DNA of 64,000 nucleotides from Solobacterium moorei (GTDB taxonomy: Bacteria > Bacillota_I > Bacilli_A > Erysipelotrichales > Erysipelotrichaceae), in NCBI RefSeq assembly GCF_036323475.1, contig NZ_AP028934.1:2480001-2544000 (forward strand). The letters run 5' to 3'. Below the pieces are notes generated by a model, which worked only from the letters and a program-made list of their open reading frames with translations, did not search any database and was not told where the DNA came from. Position 1 is the first letter of the stretch, and each line of letters starts with the position of its first letter. The position numbers and the translations under genes are program-made. This document shows, in pieces, positions 31,500 through 40,245 of this stretch.

Positions 31500-33244
31500 A
31501 CTACTTTCGTAGATTATTTGAATTAGTTGGAAAAGATAAAGTGAAATTTATCTTTGGCTTATTCTTTGCATTCTTTAAGAATTTCAGTTTTATGTTTATC
31601 TTTGGTGCTTTGTATATTGCATTCTTAAACATACATGCATTAACAGCTACTGTAATATGGAATTGTGTAATGATCATGATAGGTGGTATCTTATTCCACT
31701 TTGTATTCCGTTACTTGGAAGATATCCTTGTTTCAGCTGAAGGCTATGTCATGTTTAGAAATTTCCGCCTGCAGGTGGGAGATGAGTTGAAGAAAGCACC
31801 ATTAGGATATTTCGATGACGCAAAACTAGGTAATATTCAAGGTGCTATGACAACATCGATAAACGCACTTGAAAACTATACGATGATGTTAGTTACCGGT
31901 GTGATTGCCGGATTTGGAATTTCAATCTTATTAACAATTACGATGTCAAAGATGAATGTGTCGTTAGGATTATTCATGATTCCAGTGTTAGTGGTACTAT
32001 CGTTTACCTTAGGGAAGCTTTATAAAATCGCAATGAGAAATGTTCCGCTACAACACAAAGTTGAACAAGAGATGAATTTTGCGGTAATCGATATGATTCG
32101 TGGTATGTCAGTTCTACGGACATATCCGATTAACGAGGATAGTCCTGTTAAGAATATGATTCAAGAGAAGGCAAAAGACCTTTATGCAGAGAAAAAGAAG
32201 GTAGATATCCATTGTGAAGTAGAATTTTCATGGCGTGCTAAGGTTTATAGTTTTATTGTGAATGCAGCAAGTGTTATTTTGATTATTCTTACAGTTCATT
32301 TATACATGCATGAACAGATTACCTTTGCGAATTGTATGACGATGTTAGTGGGTTCCTACTTAATATTCTTGGGACTTGCGCCACTAAGCGATACAGCCTT
32401 CCTATATGCAAAGATTCCTGGTCAACAAAAGTACTTGGATGATGTATTCCAAATCCCTCAATTAGCAGAGGGGAATCAAACTACAATCAATGGACCTTTA
32501 GATATTCACTTTGACCATGTATGGTTTGGATATCGTAAAGATACGCCTGTGATAAAAGATCTCAGTTTTAAAATCAAACAAAATGAAAAGGTCGCAATCG
32601 TAGGACCTAGTGGATGCGGTAAGACGACAATTGTCAATCTTCTCTCTCGATTCTGGGATGCAGATAAGGGTGCGATATATCTAGCTGGAAAGGATATTCG
32701 CGAGTATACAGTAGAGACATTATTTAAACAGATGTCTGTCGTATTCCAAGATGTGTATTTATTTAATGATACGATTATGAATAACATCCGTTTCGCAAAA
32801 CCAGAAGCGACAGATCAAGAAATCTATGATGTGTGTCAGAAAGCGCGCTGTGCTGAGTTTATATCAAAACTTCCACAGGGATATGAAACTGTCATTGGCG
32901 AAGGTGGTGCAAATCTCAGTGGTGGTGAAAAACAACGCATCAGTATCGCTCGAGCATTATTGAAGGATGCACCTATCATTCTGCTGGATGAAGCCACATC
33001 AAGTGTAGACCCAGAAAATGAGGCAGAAATTCTAGCTGCGATTGATGCGCTATGTAAAGGGAAGACAGTGATTTCGATTGCACATCGTATCAGTACAGTA
33101 GAAAGTGTAGATCATATACTTGTCATTGATGATGGTTCTTTACAAGAAGAAGGAAAACATGCGGATTTAATTCAGAATGGCGGAATCTATGCCGGGTTTA
33201 TCAAATCTCGTAAAGACGCAAAAGGTTGGCGAATAGAGAATTAG
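31496..33244 (+). CDS. ABC half-transporter (fused permease-ATPase), subunit 2
   Basis: The protein has 582 residues. ATG 31496 is preferred to an upstream in-frame start at 31463 because GGAGGTGG precedes it and it overlaps the upstream stop by four bases. Six membrane helices (about residues 15-310) are followed by an ATPase with Walker A GPSGCGKTT, Q-loop VFQDVYLF, signature LSGGEKQRISIARALL and Walker B IILLDEATSSVD, with switch His SIAHRIST. Both subunits keep the catalytic Glu and an intact signature, so this is a symmetric-looking heterodimer. It is the last gene of the six-gene operon. Confidence 0.9.
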   Translation: MNYFRRLFELVGKDKVKFIFGLFFAFFKNFSFMFIFGALYIAFLNIHALTATVIWNCVMIMIGGILFHFVFRYLEDILVSAEGYVMFRNFRLQVGDELKKAPLGYFDDAKLGNIQGAMTTSINALENYTMMLVTGVIAGFGISILLTITMSKMNVSLGLFMIPVLVVLSFTLGKLYKIAMRNVPLQHKVEQEMNFAVIDMIRGMSVLRTYPINEDSPVKNMIQEKAKDLYAEKKKVDIHCEVEFSWRAKVYSFIVNAASVILIILTVHLYMHEQITFANCMTMLVGSYLIFLGLAPLSDTAFLYAKIPGQQKYLDDVFQIPQLAEGNQTTINGPLDIHFDHVWFGYRKDTPVIKDLSFKIKQNEKVAIVGPSGCGKTTIVNLLSRFWDADKGAIYLAGKDIREYTVETLFKQMSVVFQDVYLFNDTIMNNIRFAKPEATDQEIYDVCQKARCAEFISKLPQGYETVIGEGGANLSGGEKQRISIARALLKDAPIILLDEATSSVDPENEAEILAAIDALCKGKTVISIAHRISTVESVDHILVIDDGSLQEEGKHADLIQNGGIYAGFIKSRKDAKGWRIEN

Positions 33245-33331
33245 CCAATATGCATGAATGGTAGATAATCATATTGTTCAATGTAGCTTTTCAGACAATG
33301 TCTTTGTTCAATCAAGCATTACAGTTCATGC

Positions 33332-33366
33332 AAGGGGTAGATGTGAATATCTGCCCTTTGTTAATT
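33332..33366 (+). terminator. Terminator of the ECF/ABC operon (cassette copy B)
   Basis: AAGGGGTAGAT pairs with ATCTGCCCTTT and is followed by GTTAATTTG. It is a diverged copy of the hairpin at 26305-26340. Confidence 0.6.
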
Positions 33367-33380
33367 TGTTAACTTAGTTC

Positions 33381-33432
33381 TTGCAATGAGTATTACATGG
33401 GCGTATAATTCGGTTAGTTTAATAAAACTAAC
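33381..33432 (+). promoter_or_regulatory. Second promoter-operator cassette (copy B), upstream of pflB
   Basis: TTGCAA (33381-33386), 17 bases, TATAAT (33404-33409), then GTTAGTTTaataAAACTAAC (33413-33432), a perfect 8-bp inverted repeat with a 4-bp spacer. The arrangement is identical to 26354-26406. The transcript would have a leader of about 190 bases before pflB; 33433-33600 contains no gene. Confidence 0.65.
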
Positions 33433-33610
33433 TTCTGAAAATGAGAGTGTTGCACGTGCTTGCATGTTATCAAGATTATTAACTAACATTGTTGGAATTT
33501 CAAACAAAATAGGGTAAAATTCACAAGTAAAAAAAATCTGATAATATCATTGGACGTATAAACCGCTTTCATTTACAATAAAAAATGTTAGGTAGACGGA
33601 GGAGAAAAAA

Positions 33611-35863
33611 ATGCTAGATAATGAAAAATGGCAAGTCTTCCAAGGAAGAAACTGGAAGGAAGAATGCAATGTTCGTGACTTCATCCAAGCAAACTACAAA
33701 CCTTATGATGGTGATGAGAGTTTCTTGGCTGACGCAACAGATGCGACTAACAAGCTTTGGAGCAAATTACAGGAATTGCAGAAGGCTGAACGTGAAAAGG
33801 GTGGTGTTCTAGACGAAGAGGCTGATGTAGTATCAGGCTTAACTGCATATGGCCCAGGCTATATTGATGAATCCTTAAAGGATTTGGAAAAGGTTGTAGG
33901 TCTTCAGACAGATAAGCCTTTAAAGAGAGCGTTTATGCCTTATGGCGGTATCCGTATGGCAGAAGAAGCTTTATCTACATATGGCTATACACCAAATCCA
34001 GAATTACATAAGATCTTTACAGAGTATCACAAGACACATAACCAGGCTGTATTTGATGCGTATACACCAGAGATGAAGGCTGCTAGAAGTAGCCATGTTA
34101 TCACTGGTTTACCAGATACATATGGACGTGGACGTATCGTTGGTGACTACCGTCGTGTGGCTTTATATGGTATTGACCAATTGATCGCATGGAAAGAAGA
34201 AGATAAGTTAAACTGTGGCAATGGCACAATGGTTGATGATGTCATCCGTCAAAGAGAAGAACTAGCTGAACAGATTCGTGCATTAGAAGGCATGAAGAAG
34301 ATGGCAGCTGTATACGGATATGATATTTCTGGTCCAGCATCCAATGCTAAGGAAGCAGTTCAGTGGTTATACTTCGGTTACTTAGCAGCTATCAAGACAC
34401 AAAATGGTGCTGCGATGTCTGTTGGACGTATTTCTACATTCTTAGATATTTATATCGAAAGAGACTTAGAAGCAGGCACATTAACAGAAAGTGAAGCACA
34501 GGAATTAATTGATCATATCGTTATGAAGTTCCGTATGGTTAAGTTTGCTCGTATTCCTGCATATAATGAATTATTCTCTGGCGACCCAGTATGGGCAACA
34601 CTAGAGGTTGCAGGTATGGGTATGGATGGTCGCTCTATGGTAACAAAGAACGACTTCCGTTTCTTACATACATTAGAAAATATGGGACCTTCACCAGAAC
34701 CTAACTTAACAGTATTGTACTCATCCCGTTTGCCAGAAAACTTCCGTAAGTATGCAGCTAAGATTTCTGTCACAACAAGTTCTATTCAGTATGAAAATGA
34801 CGATGTAATGCGCCCTGAATGGGGAGATGATTACAGCATCTGCTGCTGCGTATCTGCTACACAGACAGGTAAGGAAATGCAGTTCTTCGGTGCTCGTGCA
34901 AACCTCGCAAAGACACTTCTATACGCTATCAATGGTGGTGTAGATGAAAAGAGTTTAAAGCAGGTTGGGCCAGCATATCGTCCAATTACATCTGAATACT
35001 TAGACTACGCTGAAGTAGAGGCGAAGTATTTACAGATGTTGGATTGGTTAGCAGGTTTATATGTAAACATCTTGAACCTCATCCAATATATGCATGATAA
35101 GTATTACTACGAAGCAGCTGAAATGGCTTTAATTGATACAGACGTTAGAAGAACATTCGCTACAGGTATTGCAGGATTCAGTCACGTTATTGACTCCCTA
35201 TCCGCAATCAAGTACGCAAAGGTTAAGACAATTCGTGATGAAAATGGATTGGTTGTTGATTATGAGATTGAGGGAGACTTCCCAAAGTATGGTAATGATG
35301 ATGACCGTGCAGACGAAATTGGTGTATGGTTATTAAAGACATTCATCACAATGATTAAGAAGCATCACACATACCGTAACTCTGAAGCTACAACTTCAAT
35401 TTTGACAATTACATCAAATGTTGTTTATGGTAAGTACACAGGTAATATGCCAGATGGCCGCCGTGCTTGGACACCATTAGCTCCAGGTGCTAACCCATCT
35501 TATGGTGCAGAACAGAATGGATTACTTGCATCACTTAACTCATTAACGAAGCTTCCATATCACTGGGCATTAGATGGTATTTCTAATACACAGACAATGG
35601 ATCCTAATGCATTAGGTCATAGTGATGTTGAAAGATCTAACAATCTTGTAAATGTATTAGATGGTTACTTTGACCAAGGTGCTCACCACCTCAACGTTAA
35701 CGTCTTCGGCAAGGAGAAGCTCGTTGATGCGATGGAACATCCAGAGAAGCCAGAATACGCTAACTTCACAATCCGTGTTTCCGGATATGCAGTTAAGTTT
35801 ATCTCTCTAACAAGAGAACAACAGTTAGACGTTATCGCAAGAACATTCCACGATCATATGTAA
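33611..35863 (+). CDS. pflB: Formate C-acetyltransferase (pyruvate formate-lyase)
   Basis: The protein has 750 residues, with GGAGGAG before ATG 33611. The catalytic cysteines lie in [12 protein letters not shown] (residues 411-413), the glycyl-radical loop is [10 protein letters not shown] with Gly near 725, and the N-terminal PFL domain includes [22 protein letters not shown]. The length is normal. The enzyme converts pyruvate and CoA to acetyl-CoA and formate in anaerobic metabolism, and it needs the activating enzyme encoded at 35956. It is a cytoplasmic homodimer and oxygen-sensitive. A terminator lies between pflB and pflA, so pflB is probably expressed at a higher level. Confidence 0.98.
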   Translation: MLDNEKWQVFQGRNWKEECNVRDFIQANYKPYDGDESFLADATDATNKLWSKLQELQKAEREKGGVLDEEADVVSGLTAYGPGYIDESLKDLEKVVGLQTDKPLKRAFMPYGGIRMAEEALSTYGYTPNPELHKIFTEYHKTHNQAVFDAYTPEMKAARSSHVITGLPDTYGRGRIVGDYRRVALYGIDQLIAWKEEDKLNCGNGTMVDDVIRQREELAEQIRALEGMKKMAAVYGYDISGPASNAKEAVQWLYFGYLAAIKTQNGAAMSVGRISTFLDIYIERDLEAGTLTESEAQELIDHIVMKFRMVKFARIPAYNELFSGDPVWATLEVAGMGMDGRSMVTKNDFRFLHTLENMGPSPEPNLTVLYSSRLPENFRKYAAKISVTTSSIQYENDDVMRPEWGDDYSICCCVSATQTGKEMQFFGARANLAKTLLYAINGGVDEKSLKQVGPAYRPITSEYLDYAEVEAKYLQMLDWLAGLYVNILNLIQYMHDKYYYEAAEMALIDTDVRRTFATGIAGFSHVIDSLSAIKYAKVKTIRDENGLVVDYEIEGDFPKYGNDDDRADEIGVWLLKTFITMIKKHHTYRNSEATTSILTITSNVVYGKYTGNMPDGRRAWTPLAPGANPSYGAEQNGLLASLNSLTKLPYHWALDGISNTQTMDPNALGHSDVERSNNLVNVLDGYFDQGAHHLNVNVFGKEKLVDAMEHPEKPEYANFTIRVSGYAVKFISLTREQQLDVIARTFHDHM

Positions 35864-35894
35864 TTGTTCTTGTGCAAAACAGGACTATAGTTTG

Positions 35895-35930
35895 GTAAAA
35901 TGACTCTGTTATCTACAGAGTCATTTTTAT
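35895..35930 (+). terminator. Terminator between pflB and pflA
   Basis: AAAATGACTCTG pairs with CAGAGTCATTTTT around TTATCTA. Confidence 0.85.
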
Positions 35931-35955
35931 CAAAAAGATATAAAGGGGTGAGAAC

Positions 35956-36684
35956 ATGAAGGGACGCATACATTCATTTGAAACCTTTGGGGCAGTTGAT
36001 GGACCCGGAGTACGATTTATCATATTTTTAAAAGGCTGTAATATGCGTTGCAAATATTGCCACAATCCAGATACTTGGGAGATGGCTGGAGGAGAACTCT
36101 ATACCGCAGAAGAAGTATTACAGAAGGCGCTACGCTATAAGAATTACTGGGTCAATGGTGGTGGAATCACTGTATCTGGTGGAGAAGCTCTATTACAAAT
36201 GGATTTCATGATTGAACTGTTTGAATTAGCACATAAACAAGGTATTCACTGCACTTTAGATACAGCGGGCAATCCATTTACATACGAGGAGCCGTTTTTC
36301 TCCAAGTTTGAACGATTGATGAAAGTAACAGATTTAGTACTCTTTGACTTAAAAGAGATTGATGATAAAGTGCATCGATATCTAACAGGTGTATCGAACG
36401 AAAATATCTTAGAATGTGCAAAGTATCTTTCAGATCGTCATATTCCAATGTGGATTAGACATGTTCTAGTTCCTGGAATTACCGCAAACAAAGAAGATTT
36501 ACAGAAGCTGAGAGAATTTATCGACACGTTAGATTCCGTTGAGAGAGTGGAAGTGTTACCATATCATGTATTAGGTATTCCGAAATACGAGAAGATGGGA
36601 ATCAGTTATCCTCTAATGGATACGCCACAACCTACAAAAGAACAGATTGAAACTGCAGAAAAGATTTTGGGGGTAAAGAAATGA
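35956..36684 (+). CDS. pflA: Pyruvate formate-lyase activating enzyme (radical SAM)
   Basis: The protein has 242 residues, with AGGGGTG before ATG 35956. The radical SAM cluster motif is GCNMRCKYCHNPDTW (CxxxCxxC, residues 30-37), preceded by FGAVDGPGVRFIIFLKGC, the typical activase opening. VSGGEALLQ and LDTAGNPF match the SAM-binding region, and MWIRHVLVPGIT closes the barrel. It uses SAM and a 4Fe-4S cluster to install the glycyl radical on PflB. Length is normal. The following phosphatase gene overlaps its stop by four bases. Confidence 0.97.
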   Translation: MKGRIHSFETFGAVDGPGVRFIIFLKGCNMRCKYCHNPDTWEMAGGELYTAEEVLQKALRYKNYWVNGGGITVSGGEALLQMDFMIELFELAHKQGIHCTLDTAGNPFTYEEPFFSKFERLMKVTDLVLFDLKEIDDKVHRYLTGVSNENILECAKYLSDRHIPMWIRHVLVPGITANKEDLQKLREFIDTLDSVERVEVLPYHVLGIPKYEKMGISYPLMDTPQPTKEQIETAEKILGVKK

Positions 36685-37448
36685 GTGATATTCTCGGCAT
36701 TGAAAAGAAAAGAAACTTACGCGATCTAGGTAGTTATCAGACACAGGATGGTAAACATGTTAAGAAAGGATATTTTTTTCGTAGCAGCCGTTTAATGGAC
36801 TTTGATAAAGAAGAATTAGAAATCTTAAATTCTCTGCACATCAAGAAAATTTATGATTTACGTTCAAAGGAAGAAGTTAAAGATGCACCGGATCCAGAAT
36901 TAAAAGGAGCCGAATACATTCATTCATCTGCTGCAGCACGTGCGGATGGAACGGAAGTAAACTTTTCTCCAGCTACACTCATCGCAGAAAATGTTTATTC
37001 CAAAGAAAGCAATGATGAATTTACGCATAAGGTGTATGGTAACTTACCATTCTCTTATGCATATAAGAGAATATTTGAAGATATTGTAGCAGGCAATGTA
37101 CCAATCTTATTCCATTGTTCCGCTGGAAAAGATCGTACAGGAATTGCGGCAATCTTAATTCTACTAGCACTTGGTGTGGACGAAGAAACAGCGATGTATG
37201 ACTACATGTTAACAAATGAATACCGCAAGGAATATATCGATCACTTCAAGACGGTTTTCCCACTTACAAGAATAGATGGGGAGCTTGCGGGTATGTTACT
37301 GGCGTATGAGGGAGTAACATATACCAACGCAGATTATTCGCTCAAGCGTATTAAAGAGAAGTATGCAAGCTATGATGAATACTTTGAAAAAGAATACAAT
37401 CTTGATAAATTTGCATTACAAAGACTACGAGATTTATATACAGAGTAA
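36681..37448 (+). CDS. Tyrosine-protein phosphatase, Y_phosphatase3 type
   Basis: The protein has 255 residues. The start overlaps the pflA stop (ATGA). The phosphatase loop is LFHCSAGKDRTGIAA (C-x5-R), and the N-terminal block KKRNLRDLGSYQTQDGKHVKKGYFFRSSRL is characteristic of the PF13350 family. A helical C-terminus follows (YDYMLTNEYRKEYIDHF). Members dephosphorylate phosphotyrosine or phosphoinositides; some are secreted virulence factors, but this one lacks a signal peptide. The reason for coupling to pflA is not evident. A terminator follows at 37449. Confidence 0.92.
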   Translation: MSDILGIEKKRNLRDLGSYQTQDGKHVKKGYFFRSSRLMDFDKEELEILNSLHIKKIYDLRSKEEVKDAPDPELKGAEYIHSSAAARADGTEVNFSPATLIAENVYSKESNDEFTHKVYGNLPFSYAYKRIFEDIVAGNVPILFHCSAGKDRTGIAAILILLALGVDEETAMYDYMLTNEYRKEYIDHFKTVFPLTRIDGELAGMLLAYEGVTYTNADYSLKRIKEKYASYDEYFEKEYNLDKFALQRLRDLYTE

Positions 37449-37476
37449 GCGGCAGAAAAATCTGCCGTTTTCTATA
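37449..37476 (+). terminator. Terminator after the tyrosine phosphatase gene
   Basis: CGGCAGA and TCTGCCG pair around AAAA and run into TTTTC. Confidence 0.8.
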
Positions 37477-37529
37477 TGTTGTTTTGTATTATTTTGTGAA
37501 AGGTATATGATTACATATGGAGAAATACA

Positions 37530-37886
37530 ATGAAATTATCAAAGAAGCAGAAGAACTTGATAGCAAAGATATTAAAGAATGGAATACCGATACTAGTATT
37601 GTTATTTTTTCTGAACTTCTTTTATCAAGAGACAAGAAAATATGACTTTGTAGGGGTTTGGTTCCCTGATTATGAAGATGATATTACGATCCAGTTTAAT
37701 CCAGATTATTCAGGTGTTTATTATGATGATCTTACAAAGACTGCCTTTCGCTGGAAGAACTACGGTAATCAACTTGAGATGACAATGAATGATGAAAAGA
37801 AAGTCTATCACTATACGATAGAAGGAAAATATATCCACTTACAATCCGATAATGAATCCTTTATCCTATATAAATACGGAAATTAA
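37530..37886 (+). CDS. Small membrane-anchored hypothetical protein
   Basis: The protein has 118 residues, with TGGAG before ATG 37530. A Lys-rich start (KLSKKQKNLIAKILKNG) leads into one hydrophobic segment (residues 18-34), so the remainder is probably outside the cell. The outer domain is beta-like and acidic: FVGVWFPDYEDDITIQFNPDYSGVYYDD, then FRWKNYGNQLEMTMNDEKKVYHYTIEGKYIHL. This looks like a lipocalin-like small beta domain as seen in some DUF-type lipoprotein families, but it has no lipobox. No function is recognised. Confidence 0.7.
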   Translation: MKLSKKQKNLIAKILKNGIPILVLLFFLNFFYQETRKYDFVGVWFPDYEDDITIQFNPDYSGVYYDDLTKTAFRWKNYGNQLEMTMNDEKKVYHYTIEGKYIHLQSDNESFILYKYGN

Positions 37887-37983
37887 TTAGCAATTATTAA
37901 ATACTTGTGATAATGATAAAAAGCCTTTAAATATAGGATTTTTATATATTCTAATTATAATATCAGAAAAATAATCAAAATTT

Positions 37984-38010
37984 TTAGCACTTATGTATTG
38001 ACAGTGCTAA
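37984..38010 (+). promoter_or_regulatory. CIRCE operator over the hsp20 promoter
   Basis: TTAGCACTt-N9-cAGTGCTAA matches the HrcA-binding CIRCE consensus TTAGCACTC-N9-GAGTGCTAA except for one base at each inner edge. It overlaps the -35 box TTGACA (37998-38003); a TATTAG-type -10 follows at about 38022. Repression by HrcA is expected; hrcA is not in the window. Confidence 0.85.
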
Positions 38011-38063
38011 AAATATGAGTATATTAGTATGTGTAAGGTGAAAGACCTTAGGAGGTATATGAT

Positions 38064-38483
38064 ATGAAATATATGACAACAAGAAAGAATGATTTATTTA
38101 ATGATATGTTTGATGATGTATTTAGAGCTCCAGTATTCACAGGAAATAATATTTTAAAGACAGATGTTCGTGAGAAAGATGGAAAGTACATCTTGGAAGT
38201 AGAGGTTCCTGGATATAAGAAGGATGAAGTATCTATTAGTTTATTCAATGGTAATCTAACAATCAGTGCTTCTCGTTCATCTACAGAAGAAGAAAAGGAT
38301 GAGAAGGGTAAAGTATTACGTCAAGAAAGATTCAGCGGTAATACATCCCGTACATTCTATGTAGGTGATGCAATTAAGGATACAGATATTCACGCATCTT
38401 TCGATAATGGTATCTTAAAGATTGAGTTACCAACAGAACAAAAGAAAGAAGAAGAAACAAAGAAATTTATCGAAATTCTATAA
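38064..38483 (+). CDS. hsp20: Small heat shock protein Hsp20 (alpha-crystallin family)
   Basis: The protein has 139 residues, with AGGAGG before ATG 38064. The alpha-crystallin domain spans about residues 33-128: ILKTDVREKDGKYILEVEVPGYKKDEVSISLFNGNLTISA, then the classic FDNGILKIELPTEQKK. A C-terminal IEIL tail serves as the I-x-I/L oligomerisation motif. It is an ATP-independent holdase. The CIRCE operator indicates heat-shock control through HrcA. It is monocistronic and followed by a terminator. Confidence 0.95.
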   Translation: MKYMTTRKNDLFNDMFDDVFRAPVFTGNNILKTDVREKDGKYILEVEVPGYKKDEVSISLFNGNLTISASRSSTEEEKDEKGKVLRQERFSGNTSRTFYVGDAIKDTDIHASFDNGILKIELPTEQKKEEETKKFIEIL

Positions 38484-38508
38484 CTGGAAGAAATTCCAGT
38501 TTTTTTAT
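38482..38508 (+). terminator. Terminator after hsp20
   Basis: AACTGGAA and TTCCAGTT pair around GAAA and are followed by T6. Confidence 0.85.
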
Positions 38509-38575
38509 GCATATGAAGAAAATAGATTAACTAATAATTTGTGAATTATGCATAATACAAACGAAATGATTACTA

Positions 38576-39286
38576 TTAACTGATTTGATCGAGTATCAAT
38601 TGAGCAATTAATAGCGAAACAAGTTTTGAAGAATGTTGCGTTACATCGGTGTCTATCTCGTTTGCGTGAATGTAAATTGAAATATTATTGGCTATTGAAG
38701 AGTTTAATCTACTATTACTAATCCAAACAATTTTTGATTTATTTTTACTGAAATTGTTAATAACTGGGAAATAAGCCTTATGCATATGTTCTGTAAACAG
38801 AATAATTAAATCGTTTTCTGTAGAGTTATTTGAAAGTGGTAGGAGGACATCTTTCCACTCAAGAAGTATTGACGGATAGTCGAGGGACATCAACACTTCA
38901 TGCATGTATTTAGCGGGAACAGATGACATGTTTCGACCGTAAATATATATGGCATTTGATTTTTTTATAAATTCACAAATTTTCAAAATTTTTGAATTAT
39001 CTAGTGAATCAAAGATGGCTTTAATTTTATCTTTTGCATGATGGGTGTTGTATATTTCTTGAGTAGTATTTGTATATAAACTTTGTTTAATAGAATATTT
39101 AAAATCGTTATAGGATGCATATCCTAGTTTTTTTAGTAATCTGATAATACAAGCATTTGAACAGAAAGCTCTCTTTGCAAGTTTGGATATTCCCATGTTA
39201 GGTATTAAAGAAATGTTATCAAGAATAAATTTATATGCTTGAATTTCTGTTGCTGAGAGTGCCGAAATATTAGCTGTTTCTAACAT
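38576..39286 (-). CDS. RpiR-family transcriptional regulator (second of a pair)
   Basis: The protein has 236 residues. The N-terminal HTH_6 domain is visible (YKFILDNISLIPNMGISKLAKRAFCSNACIIRLLKKLGYASYNDFKYSIKQS), followed by a SIS domain with IYIYGRNMSSVPAKYMHEVL and LIILFTEH. The sugar-phosphate loop residues are poorly kept compared with its neighbour: it reads YIYGRNMS where SxS would be usual. It lies 4 bases after the first RpiR gene and looks like a diverged paralogue, possibly forming a heteromer or sensing a different sugar phosphate. The family binds phosphosugars and controls sugar catabolism genes. Confidence 0.88.
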   Translation of the reverse strand: MLETANISALSATEIQAYKFILDNISLIPNMGISKLAKRAFCSNACIIRLLKKLGYASYNDFKYSIKQSLYTNTTQEIYNTHHAKDKIKAIFDSLDNSKILKICEFIKKSNAIYIYGRNMSSVPAKYMHEVLMSLDYPSILLEWKDVLLPLSNNSTENDLIILFTEHMHKAYFPVINNFSKNKSKIVWISNSRLNSSIANNISIYIHANEIDTDVTQHSSKLVSLLIAQLILDQIS

Positions 39287-39290
39287 AAGT

Positions 39291-40061
39291 TTATTTCCTT
39301 CCTAACTTCTCGCGATATAAGTTCAATAAAATATCGATCACAAAGAATATAACAAATCTCGATGTATATTCTGCCCCATTATTGTCTTTTGGTGATGTAA
39401 AAAAGCGAATATTATATTGACAACTATTCGATAGATCGTTTTGCGAAAAAGGTGAGATTGATATACACGTAAGGCCGTGTGTAGAAGCGTTTTTTGCAAG
39501 TTGTGCAGTTTTCATAGAAGTGCCTGATGCACTGATAAAAATAAATATGGTATCTTTTTTTACTATTGGAAAAAGGTGGTTGGCGGTTTTTGACGAATGA
39601 ACTTGGAAAACATTATGGCGCCCGCAAAGAAGTAACTGTCGCTCGAGATAATCCAAAACGGTATCCGTAATACCGCTAGGGTAATATAGGTATAAATCTC
39701 GGTTAGAATCTAAGAGAGAAATAATACTGTGAATATCATCTGAAGTTGTAAAACTTAAGGATCCTTCTATGTCGGTTAGAATATTCTTTGTAATATTTTC
39801 TAATGATGTAGCCTTCTCTCTACAACTGGATGAGTTAGTGGACTTGGTGCGGATATTATATTTTAATTCTGAGAACCCAGAAAACCCTATCTTTTTGCAA
39901 AAACGTAGAATTGAGCTTGAAGATATATGCACGCTATTTGAAAATTGTTGGATGGTTTGGCGTGCAATAGCAGATGAGTTTAAATAAATAAATTTTAGTA
40001 AATCTAATTCCTTTTGGTTGAGTGAAGAAAGAATGTGCTCTGACAAATTGAAATCAATCAT
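39291..40061 (-). CDS. RpiR-family transcriptional regulator
   Basis: The protein has 256 residues. ATG 40061 has AGAGGA nine bases upstream; the in-frame upstream ATG at 40124 would read through the promoter region. HTH_6 domain: LNQKELDLLKFIYLNSSAIARQTIQQFSNSVHISSSSILRFCKKIGFSGFSELKYNIR. SIS domain: DLYLYYPSGITDTVLDYLERQL and TIFIFISASGTSMKTAQLAKNAS, where SASGTS is the phosphosugar-binding loop. It is divergent from the GH4/PTS operon across 184 bases holding three TGGAATT-type repeats, so it probably regulates that operon in response to a disaccharide phosphate. Confidence 0.92.
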   Translation of the reverse strand: MIDFNLSEHILSSLNQKELDLLKFIYLNSSAIARQTIQQFSNSVHISSSSILRFCKKIGFSGFSELKYNIRTKSTNSSSCREKATSLENITKNILTDIEGSLSFTTSDDIHSIISLLDSNRDLYLYYPSGITDTVLDYLERQLLLCGRHNVFQVHSSKTANHLFPIVKKDTIFIFISASGTSMKTAQLAKNASTHGLTCISISPFSQNDLSNSCQYNIRFFTSPKDNNGAEYTSRFVIFFVIDILLNLYREKLGRK

Positions 40062-40109
40062 ATAATTTTCCTCTATACTGTATATTATATAAGATGATAT
40101 AAAATATAG

Positions 40110-40185
40110 AGAAAAAAATTCCATAATTTGGAATTTTTTCTAAATATGGAATTATAATCTATATAACTTGGAATTATTTACAGTG
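40110..40185 (+). promoter_or_regulatory. Operator region between RpiR genes and GH4/PTS operon
   Basis: AATTCCATAATTTGGAATTTT (about 40119-40139) is an inverted repeat (ATTCCA-N5-TGGAAT). ATGGAATT (about 40145-40152) and TTGGAATT (about 40169-40176) repeat the same half-site. Three occurrences within 60 bases suggest cooperative binding by the divergently encoded RpiR protein(s). Confidence 0.55.
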
Positions 40186-40245
40186 TTAGTTTATTTGACT
40201 ATCCTTTAACTATACATACATGAATGTAAGAAAGAAGGAGAAATT

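Noticed and set aside
36681-37448. Phosphatase as part of the pyruvate formate-lyase system
   Set aside because: The overlap with pflA shows co-translation only; no known tyrosine phosphatase step exists in PFL activation, so no function was assigned from context.
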